Under the pieces are notes generated by a model that did not search any database, was not told the DNA's origin, and worked only from the letters and a program-made list of their open reading frames with translations. Of a stretch of 5,977 nucleotides of DNA, positions 5,977 to 5,977 are shown in pieces. Every line of letters begins with the position of its first letter. Position 1 is the stretch's first letter. This stretch comes from Pseudomonadota bacterium (GTDB taxonomy: Bacteria; Bdellovibrionota; Bacteriovoracia; Bacteriovoracales; Bacteriovoracaceae): contig JAEYUK010000080.1 of NCBI GenBank assembly GCA_023432655.1, positions 1 to 5,977 on the forward strand, in the 5' to 3' direction. A program made the translations under genes and the position numbers.

Positions 5977-5977
5977 C

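Overview
This 6-kb window looks like a housekeeping segment of a Gram-negative bacterial chromosome of moderate-to-low G+C. The protein sequences (an 809-residue Lon of deltaproteobacterial character, a GlmU-GlmS pair, and a CheY-like receiver beside a CheX-like phosphatase) fit the Bdellovibrionota, for instance the Bacteriovorax/Peredibacter side. That placement is inferred from general resemblance, not from a search. I see no transposon, integrase, phage gene, CRISPR array, rRNA or tRNA.

Layout. The left third (1-1720) is on the minus strand. glmU (314-1720) is followed by the 5' end of glmS (1-231, cut by the window edge), giving a glmU-glmS operon for UDP-N-acetylglucosamine synthesis. 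The 82-bp gap between them can form a helix that would cover the glmS ribosome binding site and start codon. A 224-bp divergent intergenic region (1721-1944) then separates glmU from lon (1945-4374, plus strand), the ATP-dependent protease. A 19-codon ORF with a good Shine-Dalgarno sequence overlaps the lon start. A strong intrinsic terminator follows lon.

The next plus-strand operon (4440-5600) encodes a stand-alone CheY-like receiver, a CheX-like CheY-P phosphatase with an intact ExxN motif, and an unrecognised 109/110-residue protein with one N-terminal membrane segment. The genes are only 5-10 bp apart and end at a second strong terminator. The receiver gene has no Shine-Dalgarno sequence, and its best promoter candidate would start transcription at or next to the ATG, so it may be leaderless. 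No histidine kinase or CheA is in the window, so the phosphate donor must lie elsewhere.

The right end (5644-5961) is minus strand. A 52-residue protein with a clear signal peptide sits behind a good ribosome binding site and a correctly spaced sigma-54-like -24/-12 element. Upstream of it is a minus-strand terminator that probably ends another gene lying outside the window.

The most interesting points are non-coding or small: the glmS ribosome-binding-site helix, the sigma-54-like promoter for the small secreted protein, the lon upstream ORF, and the kinase-less receiver/phosphatase/membrane-protein operon. I found no clearly novel multi-gene system.
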